This document shows, one piece after another, positions 1-11,450 of a stretch of DNA of 64,000 nucleotides. The notes under the pieces were generated by a model. That model made no database searches, was not told the DNA's origin, and was given only the letters and a program-made list of their open reading frames with translations. Source of the DNA: Scleromitrula shiraiana (lineage: Eukaryota > Ascomycota > Leotiomycetes > Helotiales > Sclerotiniaceae); contig JABELC010000007.1 of NCBI GenBank assembly GCA_028455995.1, forward strand, positions 1,302,001 through 1,366,000, in the 5' to 3' direction. How positions within the stretch are numbered: the stretch's first letter is position 1; every line of letters starts with the position of its first letter. The translations under genes and the position numbers were made by a program.

Positions 1-1091
1 TAGGAAGCTTGAAGGAAGCGAAACACAAGAATCCGAAGTAATGGAAAAATCAACGTCAGAACTTAGAATATAGAATTTAGAATTTAGAATAATCCAAAAC
101 CTTGAATTAATTCCCTGAATTAAGAGTCAATTTTTCACAGTAATAAGAATAAGAATAATAATAATAATAATAATAATAAGTCGAATGCTCGAGCGTTAAC
201 AATACTATCGATATATCAATATAACCACGAACGAAAATAGGTAGAGAAATTTGTCACTCCAAGCAGCCGAGAGAGACTATGACGTGTTGATGTCCCACGG
301 ATGTTGAATGTTGAGATCAATTAATGTTCTCGATTCTTTTCAAATGATTATTATTATTATTATTATTATTATTTTATTTTTTTAACTCTACCTCCACTAT
401 TATATTAGTTCTAAAAAAGCTCATGTAGATCCAAAATTTAAAAGATGCCGGTACATCAGCCACTGGGTACACGCAACATTGTTATCCATGTCATTCATTA
501 CCCATGCCATTTACCCATGCCATATATATATTATTATCCATATTCGCTCGTACTCTCTATGGGATTTTCGGGTTTAACCCAAGGATTTTAATAATTGATT
601 ATTAAAAAGAAACAATACGAAGTTGCCAAGGTATGTGATATGAATACTGTATATATATGCAATTCATGAAGTTACCAAGTTAGTTAGTTATTCGATATGA
701 ACTCTTCTTGAAAATTGCCTGTCTACTGATGGACCGACCTAAATTGATCTTCCATTTCCCCTTGATAACTAATCAATTGATCGATCCTGAATTACTAAGA
801 TAAGTACTTCCGTATGTAGTTAAGAAGTGAGCGGTACAGACCTCCAGGACTTATTAACATTGATTGATGATTGATGATTGATGATTAGGTCAAAGATTAG
901 AAAGAGGCAGTCCCAAACTCAAAAATTTGTAGTCTGGCATAGTACCATCTAGCTTATCAGGTAGATGGATGGCATTTCCTGGATTTTCAATGGTATCTAT
1001 CACCTTATCATTCATCCGTGAGATGTTTTTCTTTCCTTTCCTTTCATGATATGAATAGGTAAATTGAAAAAGTCCTGGAATAACTACTGAG

Positions 1092-1122
1092 TACAATACA
1101 ATACAATACAATACAATACAAT
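1092..1122. repeat. ACAAT pentanucleotide microsatellite
   Basis: Five to six tandem copies of a 5-base unit are directly visible. No coding context. Confidence 0.9.
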
Positions 1123-1614
1123 AATTCCAATTCAATTATTGGGATTGACAATTTGATATACTACTTCCGAAACATAAAATATCAAAAACTCTCCACCAAA
1201 TAATTGGATGGATATCTTCAAAAATGGTAAGAGTTCTATTTCCGTGAGACCCATGTCGAGACGCGCAATAGTGTATTCATATATTCATATATCCTTGTAT
1301 ATATATCCATGTATCCTTCTATCCTTCCCTGTATTTATATATCTTTCCTTGTATTGTAATAGTACTACTAGTAGTAGTATGTGCGATGGTGGTATCTATC
1401 GATGATGTCGATAGATAGTTTGAAAGAAGAGATCATGATGGATGCAAGAGAAATGTAAATGTCAGTCAATACTAGTAAATACAAATCAATGATAGGAATC
1501 TTCACTCTTAATTGTTGGACTTTGCTTAATCTTCATGGAAGGACTTGGCTTTTTCGTTAGCTTAGACAAAATGTAGTAGTTGATAAATAAGTTTAGTATC
1601 TACCGGTGACTATA

Positions 1615-2150
1615 AAAGTAAAAATTATATTATTTATTAAATTAAATTTTTAAACTTTTTAAAGAAATTAAAATTATTCAAAATTAAAATATTTTAAATA
1701 TATATTATATAATAATAAAAAATAACACTAGTAATTAATCAAAAAATAATCATTCTAGTGATTACTAATAAAAAAATAATTAATTTTTAATTTATCGTGA
1801 CTACTAGTAATAAAGGTTTTTATTATTCAACTTGAAGTTATAACTTGAATTTAGTAAATACTATTTAAAATTAAAAAATTTAACATTTAAATAAAAAATA
1901 TATTGATATAAGTTAAATTTTTTAAAAAAATAATGTAAAAAATAAAAATAATTAAATCAACTTGTTACTACTCGGAGTGTATAATATTATTTTAATATTA
2001 ATAAGCTGAGTATTATAAATATTAATATTATTAAAAAGATTTTAAATTTTATTTACTACTACTAGTAGTAACTTGAATTGAAATTAAATCTTTTATGATT
2101 AGTATTTATTTAATAATTACTACATTTTATTCAAGTTTACGTTAACAAAA
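1615..2150. repeat. AT-rich, RIP-like island 1
   Basis: The block is almost entirely A and T, with many stops in all frames and scattered ACTAGT-centred triplet palindromes (for example near 2053-2073). This is the composition expected of a repeat mutated by RIP. A second block of the same character lies at 49205-49880. The flanks have clearly higher GC. That it derives from a transposon is inference; no transposon protein is readable. Confidence 0.55.
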
Positions 2151-2580
2151 AATCGAAATCCCTTTCAAGTTATAGAAATTGTGGAAATCGAACAATTACT
2201 ACAACTACAAAATACCCTTCAACGTTTTGTTTGTACTAATCTTCCTAATTTTCTACAACCTCCTTCTTTTTTAATTTACAACCTAGTTAAACCTTGATCA
2301 AGTTTTTCTTATTGTTGATATCGTAATACTAGTAGTATGTATACAATACTTGTTTGATATCCTCTCTAAACCCATTGCTCGCCTTTTATAGATCCCTCCT
2401 AAAATCTTCTTGATCGTCGCTCACATTCATCCTTCTATACAAGGATTTGTGAAGCGTCGAGAATACTATTTGAAACGAAACCTTACTCTCAATTGTACAT
2501 TCACTTGAGCTCCAACAAAATATAAAAACAATTCAATTCATAATTAATATATCCTTTCAACCTATTTCATCTCATTAATC

Positions 2581-3719
2581 ATGGGATTTCCATCCATTAT
2601 CAATAGGCGGCAAGCCAAACAACAACAACTGACAGGACATGCAAATGGTTATAGCCTTGGAATATCAGATAAGAATTCGGATAGAACTTTAACTCCAGGT
2701 GCAACATATCCAACAGCTACAGGAGTGGATATTAAAAGAGCTACCAAAACGAGAAAAAATGCCATCATTGCAGCTTGCTTCTTTTATGCTCTTTCTGTTA
2801 TATTCTTAATTCTCGTAAGTAATCATCTCCAATGCATCTATATATTCATATTTCCTTTCTTCTTTCCTTCCAATATCCATCTCTATCCTGATTTCCTCAA
2901 TGACTAACCAACCTTTTCCCATCCTCACAGACCATAATCGGCAACATAAACAACAAATCCGTAATAAGAAGCACCTACATCTTCAAGCTGGACCTAACAA
3001 ACATCATCCCCACCTCCGCCGGCTCCTCCCTCATCCTCGTCAACTCCCTCGCCCGATCCCTCGGCCTCCACGACTTCTACCAAGTCGGCCTCTGGAATTT
3101 CTGCGAAGGCTACAACAACGAAGGCATCACCAATTGCTCCACCCCTCAATCCCTCTACTGGTTTAACCCCGTCGAGATCCTGCTCAATGAATTGCTCGCT
3201 GGTGCTACGATTACTCTGCCGGCGGAAATTCAGAATATTCTTTCCCTTATTAGAATCGCTTCGCATATTATGTTTGGATTCTTCCTAACGGGAATTGCCA
3301 TGAATTTCATCAATATTTTTATCTCCTACTTGGTGCTGTATACAAGATGGGCGTCACTACCCATGGTGATCTGGACATTCATCGCCGCACTGCTCACCAC
3401 AGCCGCGACCATCATCGCCACGGTACTGGGCGTGGTAGTCCGAAACGTAGTTACGTCGCAGGCGGATCTGAACCTGGGAGCGAGCATCGGAACTCAAATG
3501 TTTGTGTTCATGTGGATTGGAGCGGCGGGGTCGATAATTGGGTGGGCGATCCATTTGGGGTTGAGCTGTTGCGGTGCTAGTAGGAGGGATGTGAGGACTG
3601 GGAGGAGAAGAGGTAATGAGAAGGCTTATGCAGAGGGGGCGGTGAGAAAGGCGGGTGGAAGGAGGGGGTTTAAGTTACCGGGGCCTGTGAGGAGGAGGTC
3701 GGGGGGTGAGCTTGTTTAG
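2581..3719 (+). CDS. SUR7/PalI-family plasma-membrane protein
   Basis: Spliced from 2581..2814 and 2931..3719 (phase 0 intron, donor GTAAGT, acceptor CACAG), giving 340 residues. A cytosolic N-terminus is followed by a first membrane segment at about residues 60-78. A long extracellular loop carries the claudin-like G-L-W-x-x-C motif (W133, C136, second Cys at 147) typical of SUR7/PalI proteins. Three more hydrophobic segments follow at about 188-214, 220-250 and 266-290. The C-terminal tail is basic (Arg/Gly-rich). Family members sit in eisosome or MCC membrane patches or act in ambient-pH sensing. Which of these roles applies here cannot be told from sequence. The gene stands alone downstream of an AT-rich island. 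Confidence 0.88.
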
Positions 3720-4030
3720 AGGGGAGGATGGAATCAAAAACTCGTGTTTGATAATGGCTATGAATTTGGATTTGCATATAGTAGGTGCATATAGTAGGTG
3801 GTGGTTGGATGGTATTAAAATAGAATAGATGGCCTGGGGCGGGGTGGGTTTGGTTTGGCTTGGTTTGGATCACATTTCATTGGATATTCATTTCCTTCTT
3901 CGATGAATGATTATGCGGCGTTGGTAGATTTGGATTTTGAACTTGCATTTTCATTTGCATTTGCATTTCATTGCAGCGATAGCATCATATAGCGTGGCCT
4001 GGCATGTAATGTAAAGATATATTTACCGAT

Positions 4031-4060
4031 GCTATCTATCTATCTATCTACCTATCTATC
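4031..4060. repeat. CTAT tetranucleotide microsatellite
   Basis: About seven tandem 4-base units with one variant, directly visible, lying inside the degenerate 3' part of the esterase relic. Confidence 0.85.
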
Positions 4061-4284
4061 AATCGAATAGCATACTGTTCGGAACCAAAAAATTATATCT
4101 ACAAAACTAACTCGAATCACCTTCCTTAAAGCAGAGGTGCAGAGGTGTTGGAAGACGGTGCCGAAGACGTCGGTGTTGGCGGTCTTGAAGGATGCCATGC
4201 GTGTTACGAGATCGGCGTTGTAGGTGCTGATGTTAGAGCGTACGCAGTCCATTTCATGGGTGGTTTGTTGGGCGAAGACGCGCC

Positions 4285-4296
4285 GGGGGGGGGGGG
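4285..4296. repeat. G12 homopolymer in the esterase relic
   Basis: Twelve consecutive G. It lies where the minus strand would encode the residues just after the VPP motif of a CE16 enzyme. Confidence 0.9.
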
Positions 4297-4773
4297 TATT
4301 TTGTTAATCGGGGTAATTTTCCGAAGAGGGTATAAAAACGAACAGGACACTCACAAGGAACCACAAAAAGCGTAAACTATCCAACACCCGCACCATACAA
4401 ATTCCGCAACTTCTCAAAATACCGATCCAGCGCCTTCTTAAACAACGTCACGAATCCATCCCATTTCGAATTTCCCCACATCGTTATTCCCCATCTACAT
4501 AGCCACTGGCACCATCGTGGTATCATCCGTTCACGCCACGTCAGAAGTATTATGCGCAGGGTAGGGTTGGAATTCCCAGACTAGCGGGATGAGATCGTCG
4601 GTGGCGCCGCTTACGACACTGTTGTCCGTCGAGGCGCCGTATTCGGCGTAGTTGTAGGCGAGGATTAGGCTGCTGTTTAGTTCAGTGGCGGTTACGCGGA
4701 CCCAGGCTAGGCCGGGCCGGGCCAGGCGGCCGTCGGTAGTTGTGCCGGGGAGGGAGGGAGGGAGATTCCGAGA

Positions 4774-4787
4774 GGGGGGGGGGGGGG
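4774..4787. repeat. G14 homopolymer in the esterase relic
   Basis: Fourteen consecutive G. On the minus strand it falls in the Pro-rich segment after the GDSY-like block, so any length change shifts the frame. Confidence 0.9.
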
Positions 4788-4928
4788 ATGATGGGGTGTT
4801 GCTTCTGGCCTAGAATCCGGAGGATGAGTACGAGACACTGCTGGATTGGGGTGGGGGCTAGTATTAAGGTGATTCTTGATTTTCATTTTTTTGATAATAT
4901 ATGTGATGGGAGAAGGAGAAGTGAAAAT

Positions 4929-5738
4929 TTACAAGATCATTGAGTATTTGGTTCTGGATGATGCGGCAACTGTACTTGAAGTTGCGATGGAAGCAGCTGC
5001 GGTGCTTGATCCGACATAGTTGGTTGCTAAGGTAGTTGGGAGAGATGCAAATGTAGTGCTGATAACCGGTAGAGTGGAATCGACCGCATCACCAGTAGCG
5101 ACCGCTATATCAGCAGCAGCAGAATTAGCAATTGCGGAGGTGATAATAGCTGTGGAAGAGCTAACGATTGCTGAACTGGAAACAGCTACGGAACTAACAG
5201 CTGCAGCTGAGGATGAGGATGAGGATGAGGATGAGGAAGATGGGTAGACTGAACTACACTTCTTCTTTGAGGATGAAACGACTGAAGAAGGGGCAATGGC
5301 TTGGGAGGTGGCTATTAGAAATGTAGCTAAGTTAGATGAAGCGATTACAGCCGCTGTTGAGATCTTTGAAGTAACGGCTGAGGAAACGATGGACATAGGA
5401 GCTGGGGCATCTACGGATGAAGTTTCTCCAGCGCCAGCGGCAGCTGTAGTAACTGTTCCTGCAACACATTGATCTAAAACCATGGAAAGATATAACATTA
5501 GCAAGTATTGTTTACATTTTCCCATCATCCACCAAATCGACATCGAATATCCATCCAGCCAATGTCTATCCCCCAATCATCCATTAAAAGATAATCCAAA
5601 CTCACAATAGAAAGCATTCTGACTCTGACAAACACCACCACTAGCACACGTAGTACCACACTGACCATACAACGCCACATCCGCCGCATTGGCAGCACCC
5701 GCCAAGAAAATACCGGCGGCCGGCGGCGATATATGCAT
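4929..5738 (-). CDS. Open remnant: CBM1-like domain plus Ser/Ala-rich linker
   Basis: Spliced from 5738..5606 and 5473..4929 (132-base intron, donor GTGAGT, acceptor TTTTAG, phase 1), giving 225 residues if read to the first stop. The N-terminus is a weak signal peptide (Ala/Gly-rich, residues 1-19). Splicing joins the last cysteine of a CBM1-like fold: C27, C31, C37 and C47, ending N-A-F-Y-Y-Q-C. The spacing between the first two cysteines is 3 instead of about 10, so the loop with a binding aromatic seems deleted. A Ser/Ala/Thr linker with a run of 11 Ser follows to the end. In relatives the frame would continue by splicing (a GTAAAT donor overlaps the stop) into the esterase, which is broken here. 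It could still be expressed as a short secreted protein. Confidence 0.5.
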
Positions 5739-6096
5739 TTTGAAATTGTTTGTTTGTTCGTTTGTTGATCGAGTGGTAAAATATAGGTATATAGATAAAT
5801 ATATAACAGTAAAAGGAATGCAGAAATGAATACGGAAGATGTAGAAATGAATAAACAAACAAATAAACAAACAAACAGAAAATGAATGAATGAATGTGAG
5901 TGAAAAGAAAAGAATGTGATATATTAAAGATCAGTATGTATGTATGTATGTAATTGCAAGCAAAAACAAGAAAGAGCAGAAAGGCAAAGGGAGAAAAGGC
6001 GGCAATGGAGTATATATTAAAGAAAAATATTTAATCCTTCATCAACAATTTTCTCCGTTTCCTTACAATCTACCCCATTTCGTCCCATATCATACA

Positions 6097-6126
6097 TATC
6101 ATCATCATCATCATCATCATCATCAT
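6097..6126. repeat. ATC trinucleotide microsatellite
   Basis: About ten tandem ATC units are directly visible. A His- or Asp-run would result in short shadow frames, none of which is a gene. Confidence 0.9.
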
Positions 6127-6410
6127 TATAGCAAACAAATAATTGCCCATCCAAAATTGCAAAAAAAAATAAAACAAAAGCATCGAGAAACGCGGTCGAC
6201 AATCTATTCCATACGCTAGATCCGATCCGAGATCTTGATTAATAAATAAACGAGAGGAAGACCATTTTTAAGCGGTTGAATAACCGCATTGAGATGTATT
6301 TATTAGAGCATGGTGTGTGATTAGAGAGAATCTAGACCTTCATGGGATTGTTTTTATCGAGGAACGTTGTGCTTTTTTAGAGAGACGAAAGGTTTTGTGC
6401 AAAAGGGAAA

Positions 6411-6421
6411 GGGGGGGGGGG
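6411..6421. repeat. G11 homopolymer
   Basis: Eleven consecutive G in non-coding DNA upstream of the esterase relic. It is one of several long G or C tracts between 4.2 and 7.1 kb. Confidence 0.85.
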
Positions 6422-7361
6422 CGGATTTTTTGGACGCATGGGAACGGGGGTTGGGGATGTGGGGTGAGAGGGGGTGTCAGTCTTCATGGCGAGCATGGGT
6501 TTATATGAGCGGTTAATGTGAGCGGGCCGTTGACCGATGTACTGTATGTAGATGCATAGAATGGAAATAGATGAGATGACATCGCAATGAATATGTAGTT
6601 AATTTTTGCATGTCTGTATGAGATATAGATATTTAAGCCTCTTTTGAGCCAGTCTATTTTTGAATGCCTGCTTGGAATACAGATGAATGTTTAAGCACTA
6701 GCTTATATAACATTGTACATGAATTGGATCTCAATAGCTTAAGATGGGTACATGTCTACTTTGTAGGATTCGGATTATGACAACGAGTTGAATAGGATGA
6801 ATGAAGAAATCCATCTCAAAGTGGGGTAGATAGACTGCGTAATTGGGGTTCCAAGCATATAAATCTCATCGTTGAACCGACAACTTGGTTCTTAGAAATC
6901 TTTCTGCTCAGAAGAAACTTATGGCACTGTCTGTCTGCATAATGCTTGGAATACCGACAATGTCTAAAACACATGAATATATATCCACTGAAGCAAGTAA
7001 CATTTGTCATGATCAGAAATATGATTTTATATATATAATAATACAAATCCAATCAATCAACTACTCAACCCCCCCCCCGGCGCAAAAAGATGCAACACAA
7101 TATAATCATACAAATCCGAAAGAAAAAGAGATGAAAACCCACTAGAGTTTTGGTAAAATAAGGAAATGATAATATGAAAAGACCATCCCTTCTCGAAAAT
7201 GCCCAAAAACATCCAATCTCATCCAATCCCAATCTATGATCTCATCCTTCTCCCGTGTTTTATCGTAATCATTCGTAAAATGTCTAGTTTCTCGTGTCTT
7301 GTCCTGTCTTATCGCTCGAAGAAAAGAAGGGCATCAATACATATATGAGAAAAAAGATGAT

Positions 7362-8706
7362 TTATTGACAAGCAAACCAGTAGTCATCAGTCTTGACACA
7401 GGTAGTGCCAGAGACACAGGTGGTTGGTCCAGTGTATCCAATACCACCACATTGAAACCATTTTTGAACGGTTCCGCTAGCAGGGGAAGAGGTACCAGTT
7501 GGGATTGCGGAGGCAACAGCGCTGGAGATTGTGGAGGCAACAGCGCTGGAGATAACGGTCTTGGTGGCAACTGGGATGGAGGTAGCGATGGTAGTGCGGA
7601 TCTTGGTTGTCAAGGTTGAGATACCGGTTGGGATAGAGCTGGAGACTGGCTTGGCGGTGGCAGTTGGTACTGAGCTTGTCTTGGGGGTAGATGAAACTGG
7701 TGCGTTTCCTGATGGGACAGTTCCGAGAGCCTTGGCGAGGTTGGAGAGATATCCAGAGTTTCCTACAATTGTGACCATATCCCAAGACATAATACCACCG
7801 AAAGATTTGAAGGTCTTGGAGAAAGTGATGATCTCAGCAAGGGTGGCGGCTTCAACAAATGATGCTGCGTTGGCGGCAGCGGTACTTCCTGGGATACCAA
7901 CGAAGATCTTGACATCCTTGTTCTTGGAAGTAGTGGATGCCCATTTATCCCAGGTGGCCATGTTGAAAGCAGATTGAGTGGCGCTACCAGGGGTGAATGC
8001 GCTTACTCCACATGAGGGGTTGTTGTAGAATTGGACGAAGACAGCATCAAATGCAACTTGGGTCTGGAGGAAGCCCTTCTCGTTTTGATCAGGGTATGGA
8101 CATTGTGGGGCGGCGGTCAAGTAGAATTTCTTGCTAGTCTCAGCATCCATGAGAGTACGAAGCTCTCCGGCGAAGACATCCATGTTGTCAAGGTTTGGAG
8201 TCTCGATATCGAAATCGAAACCATCGACAACTGCGTCACCGAATGGACGGGTGACTGAGGATCCCGATTGAACGGGACCGAAAGCAGCCCAGACGTTCTT
8301 GGCAGCGGTAGTGGCGATGCCGGAAGATGTAAGAGCATTCTCGGTGAAGGTAGCTCCTCCAATGGACAAGAGGATGGTCTTGCCCAGTCCTTGACAGGTG
8401 ATGATATCCTTACCGGTTTGGGCAAGGTCAGCATTTCCAACATTCATGGTAACATCCTTGATTGAAGTCAAGAATGAAACAGGAACAATGTTGAAGTTGG
8501 TATCTATTTTGTTATTAGTAAGCTAATTTATAGGAGTTCACTGACAATCATTTACTTGAACAGTATGATGCAAGTGATCCTTGGTTAGGACCTTGACCCC
8601 AGTAGATAGCAACGTTTTCTTGAGAAGTGGCACTGAAACCAGCAAAGGCAGAAGGGATGGCTGCAAGCACGCTTGCAAGTGAAAGAAAGCTCTTAGCTGA
8701 GTACAT
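7362..8706 (-). CDS. Secreted GH18 (class III-type) chitinase with C-terminal CBM1
   Basis: Spliced from 8706..8556 and 8503..7362 (52-base intron, donor GTAAAT, TACTAATAAC branch-like site, acceptor TAG, phase 1), giving 430 residues. A signal peptide covers about residues 1-22 (cleavage near AFAG). The GH18 barrel starts with NVAIYWGQGPNQGSLASYC. The SIGG substrate motif is at 97-100, and the DGFDFDIE catalytic motif at 144-151, with E151 as the proton donor. A Ser/Thr/Ala-rich linker (about 285-395) precedes a complete CBM1 (QCGG...C...C...C, last 33 residues). It should hydrolyse chitin outside the cell, with the CBM1 anchoring it to chitin or cellulose. All key residues are present. Its CBM1 is intact, unlike the one in the esterase relic 1.6 kb downstream on the same strand. 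Confidence 0.95.
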
Positions 8707-11450
8707 GATGAACTGAGAAAGATAATAGAACCTAAATAAATGTATGAATGAAAGTAAAGGGATTAAAGAAACCCGAAAAGGAAAGACTGAAATAAATGAA
8801 TGTAAGTGAGAAATGAGTGTGAGTAGTTGTTGATCATGCTCAATTCTCAAAGCCGATAGGCAGTACTTATAGCATTCTATCTAAGGTCGGAATGGGCTTC
8901 CACGTTTTACAAGCCGCTCCATTCCCGAGTAGTTCGAGTGCCATGAATAGAAACATAATGAATGCACCTTCTGCTTGTTACAACGGGGATCAAAGAAGAG
9001 ATTAGACTACAATCCCAAGCCAAGCGAACCCTAGTCCAGGAACCAAAGAATCCTTTGAGAAATTTCTATGTCCTGCTAGAAGAGAAAGACCAGAGCAGAT
9101 TACCTTGGGTTACATTGAAATGAATCAATCCATTCATCTGGGCTTCCATTATGAAACAAATTGTTCCAGCGTGCATTGCCACGAGGGACACTATCCCGAG
9201 GTCCATTGTTCGAAAAAGGAATATTTTGGAGGGAGATTTGATATTCCCGTAGGATCTATCTTTGTCATCTTTTCGCCAGGCAAGGGCTAAAAAATTTCAT
9301 CAGCACTACCTATTTTCAGATTGTAAGAAATCTGATTAGGGCTTACAAGGTCTATCGGATAATCATAAAGAAATTGAAGTTTTGTCAGTCGTACGTGAAA
9401 TACACGATTAATCAATCGACATGGGAATACTGATAGCCCTTTCCCCGCAATGATGAAGTTATAAAGGTACGCTGTTGTGATGAGGCGCGATTTGTACAAA
9501 CATCAACAATTTGGCTGCGGTATCCATTCATGTTACAGAGATTGTATCTGTGTTACTACGTCTGACACAAACAAGGGTGTGAAGGAAACTTCCGATTGGG
9601 ATGAATACATTCAGAACTTTAAGTTTATTGTAATGTTGCTCAACTACAACTTCTACCAGATTTCTTTCATTATTGAACCAAGAATTTAATGTCGTTGATA
9701 TCTCGAAACAGCACCGATTTCGCTCTCTTTGTTTAGAGCAACTAGACCTCAATATTGGTTGTAGGTGAAAGAATTGTTGTTGTATAACCTACCTATTAAT
9801 AGTATCGATTTTAAATGTTCAAAGAGCTGGAGATCAGCTCGAAATATTACAAGGCATTAATTATTATGGCCTCAGGCAAATATTATCTATCGGCCTAGAC
9901 CGAAGTATTTCTACCCCTGAAGCTTGACTTCTTACTTCTTTCATCTAATGTTCATTCATTCATTCATTCATTCATAAAACAGCTCAGCCGCAAAGGATTT
10001 TTGTGAAGAAAATGGTTCATGATCATTACCTAAGACTTATCTTATCAAATAATCAATATCCATCTTTTCTATTGGGCATAGACGTTTTCCAATCTGATGA
10101 ATCATCCTCTTTGTGCTAGTTCCGTAATGAATCTGTTTGCGCAATCAACATCTCAATTTCTGTGCTTACCCCAGGATGTGTAACCATACAGAAAAAATTT
10201 CAGATTGTTATTTGTGGGATCATATAGGTAGGTAATGAAGCCTTTATAGATTTGCTTATATTTTGGCTTCTAAGTTCAAACAACCTAAAATCCCTATTAT
10301 CGCATCCTCAACTTCGGCTCAAAGAAATTGCCCTTCCTATTTCAAGAATCTGTAACGAAGGAGCATCAGCAAAATTGAACTATCACCTGAGCAGACTATA
10401 TTCGGCACATTTCATAAGGCTATCATACGTAAATCAGGTGGTAGAAGGAAGATAAATCAAACATCTCAAAGATGTTCTCATCTTCTGATGGTCCGTGGTG
10501 AAGAATATCTTCATCTACCGACATGCAGTTATCATTCCTGTTGTACTTCACTTCGCCATCCGAAACATGTGAGCGGCAAAGTTGTCTAAGAACTTTCCCA
10601 TTTCGAGAAATCTCAATCTTTCAGAATGAACAACGATCCGATATTGCTTAAACATCATCCGACAAATTGTTGATATTTGCCTCGTTCATTTGTTTGGGCC
10701 CCTCTCGTTTGTGCCCAGGATTTGTAGTATTACCCTTGGTTAGTGCCAGCAATCAGGGTTACATTTCCATAAGATCTTTTGAGCGCATTAAAATCTCGAC
10801 TGTGCCTCGCAACTTCAACAAGAACGTTAAATCCTTTTACTTTTAAGTTTCCCAATTCATGTAAAATCAATTAGAGGGATGCTACTCGGGCCGGGGTACC
10901 CAGCCACATACAAAGTCCTGGAATTTGGTGTGTAACATAAATTCTGAGCGATGACTATTAAAGAGATTGGAAAATGCTGTTGGTGTCTTAGAATGATTGT
11001 CGCATAGACATGATACCCGGTCCCGTTGAGTTTCAATCTCGCAATAGGGATTGAATTCACACATACGGAATCATTCATGATTGTTACATTGCCGAGACTC
11101 CACTGGGTGTTAGATCTTGTGATTAAAGCTGTAAATGACAATTGTTAAGGTCATTCTTACCCAAACTATCGCCTCCTCTAGAGATGATAATTGTTTTGAG
11201 ATTACTATCAGACAAGAGTCTCATTCCTTTCTTCCACCAACATATACAAATAATGAAGCTTATTCGGTACCTACAATCAAGACGTGTATTGTTAGGATCA
11301 AATATTATAATCATCAGGACTAAATTGAACGATTACAACATTTCATTGTCCAATTAAAACTTATATATTAAGAATATACCCGTATATAAATTCCGATTTG
11401 ATGTCACATGGTGGCTCATGAACTAATATACCCTCTTGTATGAATAATTC
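8707..11450. other. Gene-free 2.7 kb between chitinase and dehydrogenase genes
   Basis: The first few hundred bases are the chitinase promoter and leader (with GAATGA-type runs at 8740-8800). An ATTC tetramer run lies at 9951-9974. Short frames, including a small Cys-containing one on the minus strand at 10882-11064, have no start context, splice sites or family motifs that I recognise. I see nothing else. Confidence 0.55.
9951..9974. repeat. ATTC tetranucleotide microsatellite
   Basis: Six tandem copies of a 4-base unit in non-coding DNA. Confidence 0.9.

Larger units (their letters stand above)
1..2580. other. Gene-free region with microsatellites and an AT-rich island
   Basis: I see no coding region here. 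Short open frames lack family resemblance and overlap simple repeats. It holds AAT/ATT triplet runs near 154-179 and 347-374, a TGATTGA repeat at 861-887, an ACAAT pentamer repeat at 1092-1122 and a very AT-rich block at about 1615-2150. The last 400 bases are the promoter and leader of the membrane protein gene that starts at 2581. Confidence 0.7.
3945..5738 (-). pseudogene. Decaying CBM1 plus CE16-type (SGNH) acetyl-esterase gene
   Basis: The minus strand reads as a carbohydrate esterase 16 gene in the usual order: N-terminal CBM1, Ser-rich linker, SGNH esterase. The first part (4929-5738) is open; the catalytic part is recognisable only in pieces. The GDSY block reads as S-V-S-Y (minus strand, 4828-4839), followed by SSSGF and a stop at about 4810. 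A block with NSSLILAYNYAEYGAS lies at about 4620-4690. The IGIND block survives only in a shifted frame (about 4465-4490). ALDRYFEKLRNLYGAGV lies at about 4384-4440, then an in-frame stop before the FLFLxVPP equivalent. TYNADLVTRMASFK lies at about 4175-4225, and a degenerate C-terminal His region at 3950-3995. Two runs of 12 and 14 G fall inside it. The alignment to CE16 is from memory of family motifs, not computed. Confidence 0.7.
5739..7361. other. Intergenic: esterase-relic promoter and chitinase 3' flank
   Basis: No gene is supported. It holds TGAA and TGTA runs near 5880-5952, an ATC triplet run at 6097-6126, an 11-base G tract at 6411-6421, a 10-base C tract at 7069-7078, and two short copies of a TGTCTG...AGATAT repeat near 6607-6690 that resemble hairpin units near 53.6 and 54.6 kb. 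Confidence 0.6.

Noticed and set aside
4929..5247. Plus-strand frame rich in Ala/Glu opposite the Ser-rich linker
   Set aside because: Shadow of the repetitive linker on the minus strand, which has the splice sites and CBM1 context.
6017..6219. Frames with His- or Asp-runs
   Set aside because: These are translations of the ATC microsatellite.
10882..11064. Small minus-strand frame with several cysteines
   Set aside because: No signal peptide, no conserved cysteine pattern I know, and an overlapping frame of similar length. Likely chance.
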